In this document: positions 57,533-64,000 of the stretch, in pieces
How the letters are laid out: each line of letters begins with the position of its first letter
How positions within the stretch are numbered: position 1 is the stretch's first letter
From: Congeria kusceri
Taxonomy: Eukaryota; Mollusca; Bivalvia; Myida; Dreissenidae
Assembly (NCBI GenBank): GCA_027627225.1
Contig: CM051029.1
Span: 8,533,426-8,597,425, forward strand
Direction of reading: 5' to 3'
Length of the DNA stretch: 64,000 bases
The notes under the pieces: generated by a model
Database searches by the model: none
Told to the model about the DNA's origin: nothing
The model's input: only the letters and a program-made list of their open reading frames with translations
Made by a program: the position numbers and the translations under genes

Positions 57533-60500
57533 GAACGACAAAGAGTTGTTTATTGGATGGTTTGACATATAGTTTTGCAACTGTAATTGGAACTACTTGT
57601 TTTCTATGCTCCGGTCAGAATCGGGTCTTCTTTTTGTATTGTTTATTGGGTAGTTGAACAGCGATAATTGTGTTCTTAGTCTATACACAATTAGCGTGTA
57701 TTATGTAAGAATATATGTAAGACAACCTTTATTGCATTTTTCTGCACCAGCGAAATACAGTTAGGTTTAGTTACGCATACACCTTCACGAATGTCGTACT
57801 GATACCTAGAATGAAATGTATTTATCATGAACTTGAGGCGATATATAATGTTCTGCACATTCAATACCGGTTTTCGTGACTACATTGATGGAATCGGTTT
57901 GCTTCACAAAACTGTTTTCATCATATACTTAATGCATTATTAAATTATTCAACATTTAATTACTGTATTGAAACAACAGGAATCAAATTGCATTCCGTAC
58001 TCTTACTAACAGTTGAACATGCGACAAATAGGTCATTATATTTATTACAAAATATGCACAGCTCATAATACAGGAAGTCGTTGTATTGGATGTTATAAAT
58101 ATAACGATTAATGATATATGTTGGATTTGATACTTCCCACAATACACGTGTTGCAATTAATTTGAACTGAATTGAGCAATTTCTGTTTTATGAGTTTACT
58201 GTAGATTTGTACGGAGGCTCTTGCTTTTACGAGTTGTTATAAACCAATTTCGATAATCGGGTATTTTGCAGTAACATCCATAATAATGTATTTTAATGTA
58301 CGTAAATATTATGTACACAAAATGGTGCATGTATGTTTATAAAGAGCATCACGGGCCTTAAGAAATATAATTGGTAATTCACTGTTTAAAACAATGCAAA
58401 TTACCACTCTTATAGTGTTTACTGTTTTATACTGGTTTCCGATTTAAAACAGTTAATAAAATGGACCGTCAACGAGTCCGGACTCAAACTTGTCGAATGA
58501 GTCCCGCTAAATGTTGCAATAAAACCCACTAAGATATCAATTAAAATGAAAAGAAAAACGTTGGAAACGCATAAAATGAAAATGAAAGATGTTGATGTCG
58601 GTAGAATATTGACCGTTAATTTACTCGTGATCATAGAAAACATATATGTTCACTCATAGTTGCTTCATTCGTGAAAATATAACTTTCTATGATGACTCCT
58701 GAATTAAAATCGATAATGTACCGAAAGCAACAGATATTCTCTATATATTTAGCTATTAATCAATATGCATAGTAAAATATGCACCATGATATAATAAATG
58801 TTATATGTATGCTTCAAAACAATAAGCAAGTACTTTTGAAATGTAATATGTATTGAACTTATATATCTTCTAATGTATGCATCCCTGAAATGGACAAGGC
58901 GGACAAACTGGTGATATCTATTTCAACAAGTGATTGACACAATATTGTGATTTTAAATGGAAACACGTTGTTCAAGTAAAGATAAAATGTACTTGCTATA
59001 GTTTAATATTCAGTTTAGCTAATTACTCTAGTGGATTGATTATTGTGTGACATTTGAAAATAGTAGAAAGGTCTCAAGTTGTGACGTTGAAAGTTGTCAT
59101 CTGGATCTTTTAAAACGAATGTAACGAACATGCACGCGCGAAAACGGGACTCCCAATTTGTGTACATTTTATGTTTTTTTGTTCAAGTTAACCCTTCTTT
59201 TTTAAATAATCGATATCCAATAATCTGCAGAACCATATCATGTGCCGTCAAATCATAATAAGTGCTGTATGGTTGACTGACAATGTATACCTATAGTATT
59301 GTTTGTCATGTACGCTAAAGAAATTGCAATTATAAAAATATGATATTGTATAAACACACAGGGGTAATGTAACCTGTTAAATCAATCGTATTCGTTAAAG
59401 AAATGAGTGTTTCTTTTTGTTTGTTTTTTTGTGTGTGGTGTGTATTGTGCTGGCAGTTGGTGATTGACTTACATTTGCTCAGGGTTTCTCTCCCGCTGAT
59501 GGGACTGGATTTTCATATAAGCTATATTGATACAATATATTGTGTATAGTAGCGGACATCATATATGTTATTATATTTCTGGAAGTAAAAAACACAAAGA
59601 GGACAAAATAACAAACATTTACTTAAACTTTATTGCATGTGGCGTGAATGTAAAATGTACTTCGTGTTATAAAACTTATTTTGTGTATGCGCCTCTGTAT
59701 TGTATTCTAAAAAAAGAATAATGTATCTTTGTCGCTGAGAGCGGTTGCTCAAACATGTGCATATACACGATAATTGCATTTTGGCATTTCGAAGTATTTT
59801 TTATATATGCGTTATTGTTGATCTGAATAATATTATTTGAATGCATGTTATTTTGTTTTCTTTCAAATTCAATATGGATACATTCATGAATAACACATTG
59901 TGCAGTACGAAGTGTGTTTTATCAATTTATATCATATACTGTATTATATTAAAAGTATTCAATCCAAAACGATTACCAATGATCTGATTATATACAGTTA
60001 TAACGATTGTACTATTTATACTAATTCTTACATAAGGTTTGAATTGTATTCCACATTATAACGATTTTAGACCCAAAAAAAAAATCACATTGGCAAAACT
60101 TGAAAAATGCCTTGGTAAGAGAACACAATTACCACGTGTTACACATTTTGGCATGTGTAAAAATCAGTAGACTTGTAAGTTGACACTTATGTTAGTACAC
60201 TTACGGTATATAAATCAATTACAATAGCGCTACAATACGCGTAGGCATGTGCTATTGTGCATGTCTTGAACTTTTATTATGTAAAACAATTACTGTCGCT
60301 TTTCTGTTAATATTTGAATACGCAGTATAGCATACACGATTAATACACAATTAACCAGTAGCTCTGCCTTTCTGTTTGTCTAAGGTTATTTATCCAAGGA
60401 TCTGAAGTAAATTGGATTATGCCACCGTGTGCTATAATTTATCACTGAAATTTAAACCAGTAATTGGTAATCTCAATTCTTGTGTTGCCAGTGTTCGATT

Positions 60501-60564
60501 CAAGTATGATACGGGTGTGGGTCACCGGCTATCGTGTTGCGAAGAATCACACAATAGTAATACA
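57533..60564. other. Gene-poor stretch
   Basis: Short open frames only. A CAGGGTTTCTCTCCCGCTGA block at ~59480 is GC-richer. No array, TIR pair or exon is supported. Confidence 0.35.
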
Positions 60565-60870
60565 AGTCTGAAATATATTTAATAAATATAAAATATATAT
60601 ACAATATGTTGAATGTTTCACATTCAAACTCACGAACCGAATGTCATCAAATACATATATAACAACCGACGGATTGTTAACAATAGGTTAACAATTAGAT
60701 TTTAATTAAAATAATTAAATAATACATATATAATACTTGACAATGCATAAATACAATCAATGCAAAAATATAAAATAATAGAAAATAGAAGTTACCTGAA
60801 ATATATTTAATAAATATTAAATATATAAAATATTTTGAATGTTTCACATTTAAAGTCACGAACCGAATGT
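60565..60870. repeat. Direct repeat pair of ~80 bp
   Basis: CTGAAATATATTTAATAAAT ... TTGAATGTTTCACATTCAAA, CTCACGAACCGAATGT (60569-60645) recurs at 60796-60870, ~227 bp downstream, with few changes. Confidence 0.75.
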
Positions 60871-61955
60871 GAAGTTTCGTGATAAATCGTGATGGATTAA
60901 ATTGGTTGAGTGAACACAATCAGTGACTGGGGATTTAATCTGCGTGATTGTTAGTAATTGTTAGTCATTGTCAATAGAGAAAAGTATCATTTTGTTAATT
61001 GAAGAGTTCTCAGTCTAAAATCTACGAATATTGCCTAACTATAACTGTAAATATAAAACCTTACGATCTAAACGTAACGAACTACTAGACATGTATTAAA
61101 TTTAAAATAATTAATTTATTAAACACAGGGATTGTAATAACAGCAATACGCATTATTATTGTTCATAAAGTGTTATGGTTTATTCCATAATTATGCTTGA
61201 TTTAATGGACTGTAACATATTTCCCCTATACGACAAGATGGCGTCCTCGATATCTTTTCATTATAACATTTTACTAAATTGTATTATGTAATAGTCATTT
61301 ATAAATTATAAAATAACATATTTGTTCACATTATGCAAACAATATACAGATTATTCAGAATAATAGTCTAATATTAAAAGAATGACATTACATGATACAT
61401 CCGTATGATAAAATACATTAAAAATGATATATCAATTATGCTATAATCCTTGATGTTTATAAAATAAACATGCTATTTTTTTCAAGAAATTATAATGCAT
61501 AATTATACACTGAAACAAAACACTCTGTCGTCTGAAACATATCTGTTGAATATCAAGTTCATCTCAAAATAGTTAGTTGCACAAATATCTCACACTCGGT
61601 CGGTACAGTAGTCACGTTGTGTTCTAATGGATACATTCGTGAACACTACCAAACCCTCTATGTGCATATTTGTTCTACAGGAATGATACACTGAAGCCTA
61701 GAGTGTTACACTTGGAAAACGTAAGCCAATAATAATTAAATGTGTTAATTTAAGCGTGTTGTTTGTATACAAACGATAAAAACTGATGTGCGATTCGTAC
61801 ATTCAATATTGTTTGTTATTAATGAATGATACAAATCAAATAAACAAGACGTAATACTTAAGACAAACAGTATGTTGATTGTCATGAGCAATTGGCCGCA
61901 TTGTATGTAATACACGAATATGTGTCTCCATTAGCTAAACATTGTATGTCCATCG
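60871..61955. other. Intergenic, nothing recognised
   Basis: AT-rich. A GACAAGATGGCGTCCTCGAT word (YY1-like GATGGCG) at ~61232 is the only notable item. Confidence 0.35.
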
Positions 61956-62373
<418 letters not shown>

Positions 62374-62420
62374 CTGTTGTTGCTGTGTTACTAGTTGTAG
62401 AATAATTGTAATAATAACTA

Positions 62421-64000
62421 TCTCAACTCAACTCAACTCACTTTATTAAGTAAATAAAGGCCACTGGCCCATAATACACAATATAGTACACAAATCATAA
62501 TAGATAGATGTAGTTGCATTCCAACATCCAACACTAATAGTAATACATGTTTAAGTATTAATAGTATTCATAAGATGATATACAAATATGCATAATTTAT
62601 GTATCGTTTCAATATTATTTGTACTCATCATAGTATAAAAATCATTGACAGTATTTCCACCAAAATACCAGTTGTAAAGAAATTCTCGACGGATAACATC
62701 ATATTTAGGACAGTGAAAAAAAGCGTGAAATTCACAATCAATAACTGATATGTTATTTTCATTGAAACAAAAGGTGCATATTCTCAAATCTTGAGCAATA
62801 TTTCCACGTTCACTGTTTAATTTGTGGTTCGCACATCTAAATCTAGCGAAAGCAATTTTATATTTGAAAGGGATTTCTAAGTCTAAATATCGCTCAGTAT
62901 TAAGCAAAGTCTTATAATATTTATAATGATTACATCTAGATGAATTATATATATCATTATACCAATTTTGGGTAAAGCAATCAGTTATGAGTTGGCGAAA
63001 ACTATAAATAAATAAATCAATGTTACCAACATCTTGTGAGATCCATATGTATCCGTAGCCATACGTAAACAATAAAGATTTTACTTTTGTGGCCCAGCAA
63101 ATACGCCCAGCGTCATCTATCGTCTTTAACATGTTATAACATTGTTTAGGATATCTATTGTTAGGCATTGTCACAAGCTTACACCAATACTTAATACAGT
63201 TAACAAAATATGTGACACATAAAGGAAGCCGCCCACATTCGCCAAGGATGATACATGTATTAGTATTTTTTTAAACATATAAATTTCGTTTGCAGAATTT
63301 GTTTTGGACTGATTCAATAATGTTCATATATTCATAACCCCAAATCTGTGATCCATAGCACAATATAGGTTTTACCATACTGTCAAATAGTACAAATAGT
63401 TCTTTAGTAGGGAAATTACCAAATATTCCTTTTTGTGCTTGCGCACTTAATTTATCAGGTGCCGCATTCCACGATAATTTAGGCGTGAAAAGCAATTCCA
63501 GATATTTATAAACAGATGTTATATTTATTTTTATCCCACGAAAAGTCCAAGTTTCATAGTTTCTCAAAGGTCCACCATTTCTAAAAACAATAATTTCAGT
63601 TTTTTCTAGATTAATCTCCATTCCTGTATTAATACAAAATTGATCTACGACATTTAAATGTTGCTGTAGTTTAATAGCTGTTTCCGCACAACTAGCGATA
63701 TCATCAGCAAACATAAGACATATAATGTCATTAATTTCATTGGAAATAAATATCCCGGATCCACAACTTTCACGCAGCATCACTGATAGTTCATCAATAA
63801 ATAATGCAAAAATAGTCGAACTTGACTTGTCTCCCTGTCGGGTGCCAACGTTACGTTTAAAAAACTCAGTTATTGTTATTGGGCATGAGTATTTATATTT
63901 CGCAGCAGACATGTCATTGCCTGTATTTTGAACTTTAACGCAGGAGTAAAGTGAACTATACATTTGTTTTAAAATGCGGAGAATTTTACCGTCAATTCCT
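62421..64000 (-). mobile_element. 3' half of a non-LTR retrotransposon (LINE)
   Basis: Read on the minus strand it enters at the window edge in the middle of a reverse transcriptase domain, continues through a C-terminal Cys/His region and a ~110-bp 3' UTR with AATAAA, and ends in a short pentanucleotide tail (four units of the GAGTT type, 62421-62441). About 48 bp separate the tail from the (TAG)n array. The 5' part lies outside the window. Confidence 0.85.
62551..64000 (-). pseudogene. LINE reverse transcriptase ORF2, C-terminal part, one in-frame stop
   Basis: The frame is open at the window edge (Gly-Ile-Asp-Gly-Lys-Ile precedes the ATG at 63963). It contains GTRQGDKSSSTIFALFIDEL (RT motif 4 region), CLMFADDIAS (catalytic FADD, motif 5), INTGMEINLEKTEI (motif 6) and KYLELLFTPKLSW (motif 7), then LCYGSQIWGYE. 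A TAA at 63271-63273 interrupts the frame. The same frame is open again for the next 239 codons, through CIILGECGRLPLC, a KYW segment, RYPKQCYNML and a Cys-x2-Cys...Glu-x-His-x4-Cys zinc-knuckle-like motif, to TAA 62551-62553. The gap is an exact multiple of three, so one nonsense change suffices. It is probably a Jockey/CR1-type element; the clade is not resolved. The enzyme would nick and reverse-transcribe its own RNA at the target, but this copy is dead or needs readthrough. Confidence 0.85.

Overview
This window looks like AT-rich, gene-poor, transposon-rich nuclear DNA from a metazoan. A lophotrochozoan, probably a bivalve mollusc, fits best: there are spliced exons with GT/AG borders, tRNA-derived modules with Pol III A and B boxes, a microsatellite plus ~168-bp tandem core of the type described in bivalves, a non-LTR retrotransposon with a FADD motif, and very long trinucleotide arrays. 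The genus is not provable from the sequence (Dreissena would be a guess). No complete protein-coding gene is visible. What remains are exon-sized pieces, some visibly broken.

Layout. 0-2 kb: a CpG-rich block, then a terminal exon of a putative papain-like/LRAT-like protein. 2.2-3.5 kb: a TIR element carrying a tRNA-like module, inserted in one copy of a local tandem duplication whose other copy preserves the empty site. 5.35-6.2 kb: a 24-25-bp minisatellite centred on a CATATG core. 6.9-7.8 kb: a SINE fragment and a second tRNA-carrying TIR element. 8.95-9.73 kb: a pearl/BIV160-like tandem core. 11.6-12.56 kb: TM6 and TM7 exons of a class A GPCR with a damaged splice junction and a MITE in the intron. 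13.2-13.6 kb: a dispersed repeat with paired TGACGTCA sites. 13.7-18.9 kb: an ancient ~5.1-kb inverted duplication centred near 16.28 kb. 22.85-32.2 kb: three tandem copies of a ~2.5-2.8-kb segment, the middle one carrying a 1.4-kb TIR element. 32.8-33.4 kb: a TA-flanked MITE. 34.6-35.6 kb and 37.9/45.2 kb: further old duplications. 45.7-47.06 kb: a ~98-bp satellite organised as a five-monomer higher-order repeat. 48.5-51.2 kb: a trinucleotide array, the second copy of the 13.2-kb repeat and a third tRNA-carrying TIR element. 53.0-53.84 kb: a candidate first exon of a secreted Cys-rich protein and a small Cys-rich downstream open block. 54.95-57.5 kb: near-perfect foldback hairpins, a candidate terminal exon and a ~44-bp minisatellite. 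62.0-64.0 kb: a (TAG)n array followed by the 3' half of a decayed LINE on the minus strand running off the window.

The genes do not form a pathway. The biology here is mostly repeat dynamics: TTAA-flanked elements embedding Pol III modules, local duplications with insertion-bearing and empty paralogues, a large foldback and a young higher-order satellite. All similarity statements come from reading the sequence; no database search was possible.
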